A DNA stretch of 9,072 nt from Firmicutes bacterium UBA6648 (GCA_002455605.1 DKLE01000068.1:1-9072), one strand, 5' to 3'; shown: positions 1 to 6,288, counted from the stretch's first letter. Notes: a model not told the origin generated them from the sequence alone. Numbers and translations: made by a program.

Positions 1-1
1 T

Positions 2-298
2 ACTGGAGACACTGGACCTACTGGCCCTCAGGGACTCATTGGTCCTACAGGAGACACCGGACCTACCGGTCCTCAAGGACTCATTGGACCTACCGGCCCT
101 ACAGGTGATACCGGTCCTACTGGCCCTCAGGGACTCATTGGTCCTACCGGAGACACTGGGCCTACCGGCCCTCAGGGGGACACTGGTCCTACAGGAGACA
201 CCGGCCCTACCGGTCCTCAAGGACTCATTGGTCCTACCGGTCCTCAGGGGGACACTGGTCCTACCGGACCTACTGGAGACACTGGACCTACCGGACCA
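2..298 (+). repeat. Tandem collagen repeat, 45-nt higher-order unit
   Basis: The DNA encodes Gly-X-Y triplets throughout. A 15-residue unit, TGDTGPTGPQGLIGP, occurs four times at the protein level, starting near positions 2, 47, 101 and 191. Shortened or mixed units lie between, such as TGPQGDTGP. The nucleotide copies differ mainly at third positions (ggt/ggc/gga, cct/cca), so they are not freshly duplicated copies but remain similar enough to recombine. Confidence 0.9.
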
Positions 299-781
299 AA
301 TTTTGCAACAATAGGATTTTCTGCTTTCAAAACTTCGTTAAACGTATCTTCAAGCACACAACTCACAAACTGGTCAACAGCAGATCCTTATTATGGCGAC
401 CCCAATTTTAATGCTTCAGCAGGTACCTTTACGGTTCCTACTACTGGCAGATATTCTATCAGCGCAACAATTAATTATTCAACAACAGCAGCTATTACCG
501 GCTCAATTTCTTCTTCAAATCCATCTTTTGAAGTACGCAAAACAGCCCCTACTACAGTTGGCCTAGTAAGTGGGTTGTTCCCTCTCTTAAATATAAACGT
601 TCTAGTACTGACTTTAAGAGCAATATTAGGTAATGGAACAGTAACTTTAGCAGGAGAGGTGCAATTAACAGCCGGAGATGTCGTTGGATTATTCTACGTT
701 GCTGATGGTATGTCTTTAACACTAAACTTAGGTGGTGCGAATACTGGAGGAATTGTCTGGTCAATTCATCAAATAACCTAA
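2..781 (+). CDS. Collagen-like surface (BclA-type) protein, 5' end missing
   Basis: The reading frame is open from the window edge, so the N-terminus is missing. The visible 259 residues split in two. Residues 1-99 are 33 uninterrupted Gly-X-Y triplets dominated by TGP, TGD and QGL/IGP; residues 100-259 are a non-repetitive domain rich in Thr, Ser, Ala and beta-branched residues, ending in WSIHQIT. This matches exosporium and surface glycoproteins of the BclA type, where a collagen stalk carries a trimeric C1q/TNF-like jelly-roll head; the Thr-rich stalk is the usual O-glycosylation target in that family. Location on the spore or cell surface is inferred, because the N-terminal targeting sequence is outside the window. 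The 45-nt repeats of the stalk make length variation likely. Other frames through the repeat are also open (for example 39-314) but are a by-product of the repeat. Confidence 0.88.
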   Translation, partial: TGDTGPTGPQGLIGPTGDTGPTGPQGLIGPTGPTGDTGPTGPQGLIGPTGDTGPTGPQGDTGPTGDTGPTGPQGLIGPTGPQGDTGPTGPTGDTGPTGPNFATIGFSAFKTSLNVSSSTQLTNWSTADPYYGDPNFNASAGTFTVPTTGRYSISATINYSTTAAITGSISSSNPSFEVRKTAPTTVGLVSGLFPLLNINVLVLTLRAILGNGTVTLAGEVQLTAGDVVGLFYVADGMSLTLNLGGANTGGIVWSIHQIT

Positions 782-827
782 GCTAAAAACTCTTCGCAGT
801 ATTCTTATCAGAAGTCTATCAAGTTAT

Positions 828-863
828 AAAAAAAGCGGGAGATGAATAACTCTCCCGTTTTTT
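828..863. terminator. Bidirectional intrinsic terminator
   Basis: Perfect 7-bp stem CGGGAGA (836-842) / TCTCCCG (851-857) with an 8-nt loop. It is followed by six T on the plus strand (858-863) and, read on the minus strand, by C then seven T (828-834 as A). It lies 54 bp after the collagen-like gene and downstream of the convergent pirin gene, so it can stop transcription from both sides. Confidence 0.88.
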
Positions 864-1021
864 ATGCCTGTTATGTCAGATTTCATTATAACAATCCATA
901 TTACTGTTTGTATGAACACTAATATTTTGTTAGATTCATCCACTGTCAGGTTGTCCGGAGATAAAAAATACTTTACTGTATAGCTCATGGATAATCTATA
1001 CCCTTTAACCTGATAGATCTC
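864..1021. other. Non-coding spacer between terminator and pirin gene
   Basis: About 160 bp of AT-rich DNA without a supported gene. The only structure seen is a spaced inverted repeat, TGTCAGGTT (944-952) against AACCTGATA (1007-1015), with one G-U pair if transcribed from the plus strand. It lies in the 3' untranslated region of the pirin transcript and has no recognised function. Confidence 0.5.
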
Positions 1022-1858
1022 TTATTTATGTTTTATAAAAGTACCCTCACGCAATTCATCAAAGGCACAGTTTAATTCCTCCTGTGTATTCATAACAATT
1101 GGCCCTCCCCAGGAAATGGGCTCCTGAAGCGGCTTGCCTGAAAAGAAAATAAATCGTGAATCTGAATCCGGCGGAGCCATGACCGTGATACTTTCTCCTT
1201 TATCAAATAAAACGGCTGTTTTACTTAAAACTCTTTTTTCTTCCACCCATGCATCTCCTTCAATTAAAAAGATGAAGGCTGTTTCCTCCGATTTAACTGG
1301 TATATTTATTTCACTGCCTTTAAAAACAAGAATATCATAAATCGTTGCAGGAAGATACCTTGGCGTTATTCCTGATACTTCTTCAAAGCTTCCCGATAAT
1401 ACTCGGATTTCTGCTCCATCCACACATTTCAAAGCAATTTCATCTTTTATTATGCTCAAATAGGACGGAGCTGTCATCTTCTTTTCACTAGGCAAATTCA
1501 GCCATAATTGAAATCCTAACATTCTTTCGGATTTTTGAGGCATTTCTTGATGCAGGATACCGCTTCCTGCCGTCATCCACTGAGCTTCCCCTGAACGTAT
1601 TGTTCCTTCATTCCCCAAACTGTCTTGGTGCTCTATTTCCCCTGAAATCAGATAAGTGATTGTTTCAATGCCTCTATGGGGATGCATAGGAAATCCTGCA
1701 ACATAGTCAGAGGCCTCTAACGAATCAAATGAATCCAGCATCAAAAATGGATCAAAAGCTTTCACGTCATTACTCCCAAGTACCCGTACCAAACGAACGC
1801 CCGCTCCGTCAACCGCTTTCTGCCCTCTTATCTCTTTTATTATTCTACATTTTTTCAT
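1022..1858 (-). CDS. Pirin family protein (bicupin)
   Basis: A 278-residue protein with the pirin N-terminal cupin signature: HPHRGIETITYLISGE around residues 59-74, then GEAQWMTAGSGILHQE. The metal ligands fall at H59, H61, H103 and E105, the same HxH...HxE spacing as the iron site of human pirin. Residues 150-278 form the second, usually metal-free cupin, ending in a WGGPIVMNT motif typical of the family. Some bacterial members (YhhW/YhaK type) have quercetin dioxygenase activity; the substrate here is unknown and the protein should be cytoplasmic. The ATG at 1858 gives a natural family N-terminus, with a modest AAAGGATGG ribosome binding site upstream. It lies 105 bp downstream of the alpha/beta hydrolase on the same strand and may be co-transcribed, although a promoter-like element sits in the gap. 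Confidence 0.92.
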   Translation of the reverse strand: MKKCRIIKEIRGQKAVDGAGVRLVRVLGSNDVKAFDPFLMLDSFDSLEASDYVAGFPMHPHRGIETITYLISGEIEHQDSLGNEGTIRSGEAQWMTAGSGILHQEMPQKSERMLGFQLWLNLPSEKKMTAPSYLSIIKDEIALKCVDGAEIRVLSGSFEEVSGITPRYLPATIYDILVFKGSEINIPVKSEETAFIFLIEGDAWVEEKRVLSKTAVLFDKGESITVMAPPDSDSRFIFFSGKPLQEPISWGGPIVMNTQEELNCAFDELREGTFIKHK

Positions 1859-1877
1859 ATAAACACCATCCTTTTCT

Positions 1878-1886
1878 TTTATATCA
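1878..1886 (-). promoter_or_regulatory. Possible extended -10 promoter of the pirin gene
   Basis: On the minus strand TGATATAAA gives an extended -10 (TGn plus TATAAA, one mismatch to consensus) about 20 nt before the pirin start codon. No good -35 is visible at 17 nt, and the 5' leader would be very short. It suggests, but does not prove, transcription independent of the hydrolase gene. Confidence 0.35.
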
Positions 1887-1963
1887 TAATAAGGGAAATT
1901 TAATTATTCATACTACTTGCTGCTTTACCCGCACTCGCAATACGCCAGAGCTTTAATTCCTCC

Positions 1964-2740
1964 TTATTTAATGGCTCCGATACTCCTTTTAATGGCTTTA
2001 GCTAGCCCCTGCGGATTTTCCCAAGCCATAGAATGTCCTGCTCCTTTCACAATTTCAATCATAACTCCCTGCTCTTCAAGATTCTTTCTATCGGGATCCG
2101 GCAATGAATATTCTCCATAAATAAATGTTCTGGAGCATTCAAGTGAATACAATATTTCGCGCCAAGAGGGCTCTGCACCCTCAGCGGCTGATTTTGAAAT
2201 CAAATAGGCTGCTTTCGGAGACCAGGTAGATAAAGCTGCAGCCCACATCTCATTTCCGCTCTCTCTGCTTCTATTTATTAATTTATCATATCCCTGACAA
2301 ATAAATTCATCCATATCGTAGCTGGCTATACGTTTACTCGGTGCACCTTCAGAGCTTTTATCCAAATTTGATTCACTTAATATAATTTGATGAATATTCT
2401 CTTTACATTTATTTGCCAAAGAAAGAGCAACAGCACCGCCTAAACTGTGCCCAAATAATATGAAAGTCTCAAGCTGTAAATAATCAACAAATTCCTCTAA
2501 GTATTCCGCGTGCTCCTCAACGGTATATCCAAAATCATCCGGTTTATCGCTGTAACCGGCCCCCAGGAGATCAACCAAAATGCAGCGGTGGCTTTTTAAA
2601 GAGTCTTCTGCCGCAACTTCAGGATAATCAAAAGATCCGGCACATCCAAGCCCGTGAATAAACAGAATCGGCATATCTTCTCCCGGAAAATCATGGTAGC
2701 GAAGCATATGTTTCGCTGTATTTATAAAATATTCTTTCAT
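1964..2740 (-). CDS. Alpha/beta hydrolase fold protein
   Basis: A 258-residue protein with the classic fold markers: the strand and oxyanion loop ILFIHGLG (residues 25-32), the nucleophile elbow GHSLGG with S99, and a C-terminal catalytic histidine in GAGHSMAWENP (H236). The acid is probably E210 in YGE or D215 just after it. A cap-like helical segment spans about residues 125-200 (RSRESGNEMWAAALSTW). The 'HG-G...GHS-G...GxGH' order places it with esterases, lipases or C-C bond hydrolases; no substrate can be assigned. The start is ATG at 2740 with an AAAGGAG ribosome binding site (2749-2755) eight bases upstream. It has its own promoter and is followed by the pirin gene. A GGAGGA motif directly abuts its stop codon with no gene behind it. 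Confidence 0.9.
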   Translation of the reverse strand: MKEYFINTAKHMLRYHDFPGEDMPILFIHGLGCAGSFDYPEVAAEDSLKSHRCILVDLLGAGYSDKPDDFGYTVEEHAEYLEEFVDYLQLETFILFGHSLGGAVALSLANKCKENIHQIILSESNLDKSSEGAPSKRIASYDMDEFICQGYDKLINRSRESGNEMWAAALSTWSPKAAYLISKSAAEGAEPSWREILYSLECSRTFIYGEYSLPDPDRKNLEEQGVMIEIVKGAGHSMAWENPQGLAKAIKRSIGAIK

Positions 2741-2807
2741 AAATATAACTCCTTTAAAGGAAATTTTTAACTTACCAAACCAAACATAATTAACTGTCTT
2801 ATCACAA

Positions 2808-2835
2808 AGTTTAGTCTTTTTTGTACACTTGTCAA
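2808..2835 (-). promoter_or_regulatory. Sigma-A type promoter of the hydrolase gene
   Basis: On the minus strand, TTGACA (2830-2835) and TAAACT (2808-2813, four of six consensus bases) are 16 bp apart. Transcription would start near 2801, giving a leader of about 60 nt before the hydrolase start. Confidence 0.6.
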
Positions 2836-2851
2836 TATATACCCCATTTTA

Positions 2852-2913
2852 TTAACTAGCTAAACAAAGTATTTTGCTTTTCGATTGATTTTGAGCCAGG
2901 TGAACATTTACCT
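2852..2913. promoter_or_regulatory. Two operator-like palindromes upstream of the hydrolase promoter
   Basis: TTAACTAGCTAA (2852-2863) is a 12-bp palindrome with one mismatched pair. AGGTGAACATTTACCT (2898-2913) is a 16-bp palindrome with one mismatched pair apart from the central two bases. Both lie upstream of the -35 box of the hydrolase promoter, where activators or repressors often bind. No protein can be named from the sequence. Confidence 0.3.
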
Positions 2914-2949
2914 AATTAGATAAACTATCAAAACTCAATTTACAACACT

Positions 2950-2990
2950 AAAAAAGAGCACCTTTGAAACTTCAATTATCTGTGCTCTTT
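2950..2990 (-). terminator. Intrinsic terminator of the AraC-Map unit
   Basis: Read on the minus strand, AAAGAGCAC (2982-2990) pairs perfectly with GTGCTCTTT (2953-2961) around a 20-nt loop. The T-run extends to position 2950, giving six T after the GC-bearing part of the stem. The loop contains a small inner inverted repeat (TTGAA/TTCAA). It lies 24 bp beyond the stop codon of the methionine aminopeptidase gene. Confidence 0.8.
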
Positions 2991-3013
2991 ATCTGAATGC
3001 TCTATTTTTGTGA

Positions 3014-3889
3014 CTAATATGCCAATATTTCATAGCCTTCTTCGGTTATGAGTACCATTACTTCCCATTGGGCTGACGGCTTTCCATCAGCCGTATAAAC
3101 CGTCCATCCATTCTTTTCATCCAATTTTATCTCATCAGTTCCCATGTTAACCATAGGCTCTATGGTAAAGATCATGCCGGGCACCATAAGCATTTCCGTT
3201 TTTCGCTTTGAAACAAAGCCCACCCAGGGATCCTCATGAAATTCCAGACCGACTCCATGTCCTCCTATATCCTTTACAACAGAATATCCATTTTTCACAG
3301 CATGCTCATGTACCGCCTGACCCATATCACCAAGAAATCCCCAAGGCTTCACTTCTTGCAGTCCGCACTCAATACATTCACGAACCACACGCACCAGTTT
3401 TTCTTTTTCTTTATCCACATTCCCTATGCAAAACATTCTTGATGAATCGGAAAAATACCCTTTATAAATGGTGGATGCATCCACATTAATAATGTCCCCA
3501 TCACACAACGTTACCTTTTCTGAGGGTATTCCGTGGCAGATCTGATCATTAATCGAGGTACACACGCTTTTAGGAAAGCCATGGTAACCCAGCTGAGCAG
3601 GCTCACCGCCTAATTCAGTTGTTTTTTCATAGACAAGCTGATCGATATCCTCTGTAGTCAACCCTGCTCGTATATTTTTTGCGATATAATCTAACACGGC
3701 AATATTTATTTTAGCGCTTTCTCGGATACCTCTTACCTGTTCCGGAGTCTTAATAAGATCTCTAGTCGGTACGGTGCATCCCTGCTCTTGATAAAAACGG
3801 ATTTTATCATCAAATGCAGCATGGCATTTTTTATATTTCATTTGGCTGCCACACCAACAGTAGTCATTTCTTCCTAATTCATTATGCAT
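3014..3889 (-). CDS. map: Type I methionine aminopeptidase with N-terminal SEC-C zinc motif
   Basis: This 291-residue enzyme removes initiator methionine from new proteins in the cytoplasm. Residues 6-23 (GRNDYCWCG...KYKKCH) form a SEC-C motif with C11, C13, C22 and H23 as probable zinc ligands, likely for ribosome contact. The catalytic domain covers about 45-291. The five metal ligands are visible: D137 (INVD), D148 (YFSDSS), H211 (GGHGVG), E244 (TIEP) and E276 (QWE). Supporting histidines are H119 (CHGIP) and H218 (FHEDP). After the last ligand the usual Glu-His-Thr is Glu-Val-Met here, a modest deviation. The ATG at 3889 has a GGAAGGA ribosome binding site. It lies 30 bp after the AraC-type gene and is probably co-transcribed with it. 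As it is not in a ribosomal protein cluster, it may be a second copy of map. Confidence 0.95.
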   Translation of the reverse strand: MHNELGRNDYCWCGSQMKYKKCHAAFDDKIRFYQEQGCTVPTRDLIKTPEQVRGIRESAKINIAVLDYIAKNIRAGLTTEDIDQLVYEKTTELGGEPAQLGYHGFPKSVCTSINDQICHGIPSEKVTLCDGDIINVDASTIYKGYFSDSSRMFCIGNVDKEKEKLVRVVRECIECGLQEVKPWGFLGDMGQAVHEHAVKNGYSVVKDIGGHGVGLEFHEDPWVGFVSKRKTEMLMVPGMIFTIEPMVNMGTDEIKLDEKNGWTVYTADGKPSAQWEVMVLITEEGYEILAY

Positions 3890-3919
3890 TTTACTTTCCT
3901 TCCATCGCTGAAATATTAT

Positions 3920-4306
3920 TTAAAAAGTGAAAGAATCATCTTTCGGTACCGGAAGTATATCGGGTTTCATATATAAATTAATCGCGATCCTCTGATTTCT
4001 AAATTTGCAAGGGGTACAGCCATATGCCGATGAAAAAGCCCTCGTAAATGCTTCTTGAGAAGAGAAGCCATATTTTACAGCTATATCCAGAAATCGCTCT
4101 TGGGTATTTTTTACGTCCAAGGCAGCAAGGCTCAATCTACGCTTTGATATGTATTTCTTAAAAGTAATTCCAATATTTTCACGAAATTTAGTCGAACAAT
4201 AAAATGGAGAATATCCAACATAGTCAGACATTTCAGCCAGTGTAGGATTACTCGTTATATTATCCTCTATCCAATTAACCATATTCTCTATCGTATTTAT
4301 TGACAA
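3920..4306 (-). CDS. Small AraC/XylS-type transcriptional regulator (DNA-binding domain only)
   Basis: A 128-residue protein made almost entirely of the AraC DNA-binding domain. The first helix-turn-helix is at about residues 22-46 (TLAEMSDYVGYSPFYCSTKF), the second at about 71-95 (RFLDIAVKYGFSSQEAFTRA), followed by the family's closing motif YGCTPCKFR. There is no ligand-binding domain: after the domain only some 20 residues remain, ending PVPKDDSFTF. This is the size class of MarA/SoxS, which act through their cellular amount. The start is TTG at 4306, preceded by an AAGGGGTGG ribosome binding site and an in-frame stop at once upstream; the next ATG (codon 9) would cut into helix 1. Possibly the remnant of a longer AraC-GyrI protein. 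It is co-directional with map and divergent from the XRE-cupin gene. Confidence 0.88.
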   Translation of the reverse strand: MSINTIENMVNWIEDNITSNPTLAEMSDYVGYSPFYCSTKFRENIGITFKKYISKRRLSLAALDVKNTQERFLDIAVKYGFSSQEAFTRAFSSAYGCTPCKFRNQRIAINLYMKPDILPVPKDDSFTF

Positions 4307-4312
4307 TTGTCA
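4301..4312. promoter_or_regulatory. Perfect 12-bp palindrome over the AraC start codon
   Basis: TGACAATTGTCA is its own reverse complement and spans the TTG start codon (4304-4306) of the AraC-type gene. It could be a protein binding site or a weak mRNA hairpin at the translation start. It may also be chance, as no second copy is seen in the control region. Confidence 0.3.
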
Positions 4313-4328
4313 CCACCCCTTCTGAGGC

Positions 4329-4337
4329 ATTATATCA
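4329..4337 (-). promoter_or_regulatory. Extended -10 promoter of the AraC-Map unit
   Basis: On the minus strand TGATATAAT is a perfect extended -10 element (TGn plus TATAAT), 22 bp before the TTG start codon. The -35 region is poor (AAACAT at 17 bp), as is common for extended -10 promoters or those needing an activator. It overlaps the left arm of the nested palindrome at 4335-4364. Confidence 0.6.
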
Positions 4338-4364
4338 TATAAAAACATCATATGTTTGATATGA
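4335..4364. promoter_or_regulatory. Nested palindrome in the divergent control region (candidate operator)
   Basis: Two inverted repeats share one centre. The inner one is AAACAT (4343-4348) / ATGTTT (4352-4357) around CAT; the outer one is TCATAT (4335-4340) / ATATGA (4359-4364). It covers the -10 to -35 zone of the AraC-gene promoter and lies upstream of the XRE-cupin promoter, a typical place for a shared operator. The XRE-cupin regulator, the AraC-type regulator, or both could bind it. Confidence 0.5.
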
Positions 4365-4404
4365 CTTGCAATATTAGTTTTTTTATTTATTTTTTACGGA
4401 TGAT

Positions 4405-4430
4405 TATAATATACTGTCAATAACAGGAGG
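4405..4430 (+). promoter_or_regulatory. -10 box and ribosome binding site of the XRE-cupin gene
   Basis: TATAAT (4405-4410) is a consensus -10 with only an AT-rich, poor -35 at 17 bp. AGGAGG (4425-4430) is a strong ribosome binding site eight bases before TTG at 4439 and decides that start. The 5' leader would be only about 20 nt. Confidence 0.6.
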
Positions 4431-4438
4431 TATCTGTT

Positions 4439-4993
4439 TTGGATACACTTAATGAGCTAATTGCTGAAAACCTAAAAAAGATAAGGGAAGCGAAGAAGCT
4501 TAGCCTAGACAATGTAGCAAAGCTTTCCGGAGTGAGTAAAAGCATGCTCGATCAGATTGAGCGGGGTGAAGCCAACCTAACCCTTTCAAGCATATGGAAA
4601 ATAGCCAATGGATTGAAAATTTCTTTCACTCAATTTGTGAGCATTGCAGATGCAGATATTGAAGTTGTTGATATGTTTGATATGAATCCTCTCTTAGAAG
4701 ATGAAGGACGAGTAATAATCTATCCTGTATTTCCTTTTGATAATTCCAGAAGATTTGAAGTATACTCTCTCACTATTAAACCCGGAGGCTGCTTGTCCAT
4801 AAAACCGTATTTACCAGGAACAGAAGAATTTATAAGGGTGCATTCGGGTAAATTAATCCTTTGTTTAGAAAATAAAGAATTTATTATAGATAAGGACAAT
4901 TCTATTCGATTTAAATCCGATATCTTTCAGCTCTACAAAAACATCTATCATGAAACCTGTGCCTTAAGTATGCTGATTCATTACCCTACTTGA
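4439..4993 (+). CDS. XRE-family regulator with C-terminal cupin domain
   Basis: A 184-residue cytoplasmic DNA-binding protein. Residues about 8-66 are an XRE helix-turn-helix (LKKIREAKKLSLDNVAKLSG, recognition helix SKSMLDQIERG). Residues about 105-180 are a single cupin domain of the type found in many HTH-cupin regulators that sense small metabolites. The usual metal-binding histidines are missing: the HxxG(T)EE region reads KPYLPGTEEF with only the glutamates kept, and the later 'DxPH' position reads SDIFQLYKN. The cupin therefore probably binds its ligand without metal. The TTG start is fixed by the AGGAGG site eight bases upstream. It is transcribed away from the AraC-Map unit, so it is a good candidate to control that unit and itself; the effector is unknown. 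Confidence 0.9.
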   Translation: MDTLNELIAENLKKIREAKKLSLDNVAKLSGVSKSMLDQIERGEANLTLSSIWKIANGLKISFTQFVSIADADIEVVDMFDMNPLLEDEGRVIIYPVFPFDNSRRFEVYSLTIKPGGCLSIKPYLPGTEEFIRVHSGKLILCLENKEFIIDKDNSIRFKSDIFQLYKNIYHETCALSMLIHYPT

Positions 4994-5165
4994 TATGACG
5001 GTAAATGCAGCGGTGAAATAGACGCTGCTCCACACCCACTGCATTCTTCAAGAATTTCTACGGAAGAAATGGTATTTTATAAATAACACCACCTTTCCAG
5101 ACCTTCCTCGGGTATAATCGGAGGAATTCTTTTTCCCATGTTAGCTTTAAGCCTAAAGAATTTTT
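4994..5165. other. Non-coding 3' region with several alternative hairpins
   Basis: No gene is supported. Several inverted repeats occur in a row: AATGCAG (5004-5010) / CTGCATT (5039-5045), GCAGCG (5007-5012) / CGCTGC (5023-5028), TTCTTC (5044-5049) / GAAGAA (5063-5068) and ATTTCT (5054-5059) / AGAAAT (5065-5070). Some overlap and exclude each other. This is either the 3' untranslated region of the XRE-cupin mRNA or a small RNA region. Confidence 0.4.
5104..5134 (+). terminator. Probable terminator of the XRE-cupin gene
   Basis: TTCCTC (5104-5109) pairs with GAGGAA (5121-5126) around an 11-nt loop and is followed by TTCTTTTT (5127-5134). The stem is short, so it is only a moderate intrinsic terminator. 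Confidence 0.45.
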
Positions 5166-6176
5166 CTAAATTGCATAAATAATATATTCAGTAGGAAGAA
5201 TCGCTGAACCGTAATAACGTAAATAAAAATGATAAGACGGATCAGCCTCATAAATAATGCGAGGCAGTTTCCACAGGTCTTTGTGGTTATGATATACGCT
5301 TAACGCCAGCTTCGGATGATTCTCTTTAATTTTTTCAATACAGCCTAGCAGAGCTTCCTCTTCCCCTCCTTCTATATCCATTTTTATAAAGGTTACATCC
5401 TCCTCTATATCATCATCTATTTTAACTATGGGAACATCAAAAGATCCGGCTTCTGAAAGCTGACTGATAGAGGATAAAACGTTAGAAGAAAGAAACATGG
5501 TACCGTTCCTGCTGCTTGCTCCTTTTTTTCTTATGATTACATTGTCCAGCTGAAAAAGCTCTACATTTTTTTCTATATACTCTATATTTGCCGGAACTAT
5601 TTCATAGCAATACATCCGTTTATAGCAATTTTTCCCGAAGGCTTTTGAATAATTAATTAAAGTATCGCCTATATACCCCCCTATATCGACAAAAACTTCC
5701 TCTTCACTGCACTGCACAAGGTCCGGATCAAAATATTGATAAAAGGTACCATCTTTTATTTGTCCAATTTTTTTGGGATCCGACATAAGCCAGTAATACA
5801 GTATATTGACAAGTATTCTTTTTGAGCGGTAGTCTTTAAGGTTTTGGTATAACCATTCAAAATCTTCCAAATGGTCTACAAGAGCATGAGCCCTATTATC
5901 AGCCATCTCAAACTCTTTTTCCTCCGGGCGGTAAGCTCCCCACAGCTTATACTGATTGTAGTAATCCATAGAATTGTTATACAGCTGGCTGTTAGTTGCC
6001 TTAAAATGCCTCAGATTGCGCATGACAGCCTCTTTTATCTGAGCCACATCTTTTCCCTTTATGAAGTTCAGAAGACGCTCAAAATCTGTATCTATCTGGT
6101 TGGGTCCGCTTTCCTTAGACAGATTAGTTACACCGTTAGGGGTTATAATCGGGTAATATTCCCATCGATCTGACAT
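5166..6176 (-). CDS. FkbM-family SAM-dependent methyltransferase
   Basis: A 336-residue protein whose C-terminal half is an FkbM-type methyltransferase. The SAM-binding loop is VFVDIGGYIGDT (residues 161-172), then the acidic strand end YCYEIVPANIEYI (189-201) and the family signature FIKMDIEGGEEEAL (263-276), followed by PKLALSVYHNHKDLWKLP. Family members O-methylate hydroxyls, often on sugars of surface glycans or on polyketides. Residues 1-150 are a mostly helical extension rich in aromatic and charged residues that I do not recognise. There is no signal peptide or membrane segment, so it acts in the cytoplasm. The ATG at 6176 has a strong AAAGGAGG site (6186-6193). It stands alone, with no glycosyltransferase next to it, divergent from the mef unit. 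The substrate is unknown; a surface glycan is an inference. Confidence 0.87.
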   Translation of the reverse strand: MSDRWEYYPIITPNGVTNLSKESGPNQIDTDFERLLNFIKGKDVAQIKEAVMRNLRHFKATNSQLYNNSMDYYNQYKLWGAYRPEEKEFEMADNRAHALVDHLEDFEWLYQNLKDYRSKRILVNILYYWLMSDPKKIGQIKDGTFYQYFDPDLVQCSEEEVFVDIGGYIGDTLINYSKAFGKNCYKRMYCYEIVPANIEYIEKNVELFQLDNVIIRKKGASSRNGTMFLSSNVLSSISQLSEAGSFDVPIVKIDDDIEEDVTFIKMDIEGGEEEALLGCIEKIKENHPKLALSVYHNHKDLWKLPRIIYEADPSYHFYLRYYGSAILPTEYIIYAI

Positions 6177-6288
6177 TCTTATTATCCTCCTTTAAAATTT
6201 GCATCCTTATTATCTTATGCAGCTTGCAAACCAGGTGTGTAATCCCTATTCTTTAAACTTCCAAAGTCCGGTAATAGTATAAATCGTT

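Noticed and set aside
2..298. Possible CRISPR-like direct repeats
   Set aside because: The repeats are in-frame, contiguous, vary at third codon positions and have no spacers; they encode collagen triplets.
39..314. Open frame rich in Leu, Val, Pro and Thr across the collagen repeat
   Set aside because: It is the +1-shifted reading of the Gly-X-Y repeat and ends as soon as the repeat ends; the Gly-X-Y frame continues into a sensible domain.
880..890. TATAAT-like box on the minus strand
   Set aside because: No -35 at a suitable distance and no gene downstream; it lies in the 3' region of the pirin transcript.
3208..3489. Plus-strand open frame inside map
   Set aside because: It lies opposite a strongly conserved enzyme gene, lacks a ribosome binding site and has no recognisable protein features.
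5138..5182. Mini-ORF MLALSLKNFSKLHK after GGAGGA
   Set aside because: The spacing of 12 bases is long, the GGAGGA belongs to the terminator stem, and the frame runs into the end of the convergent FkbM gene.
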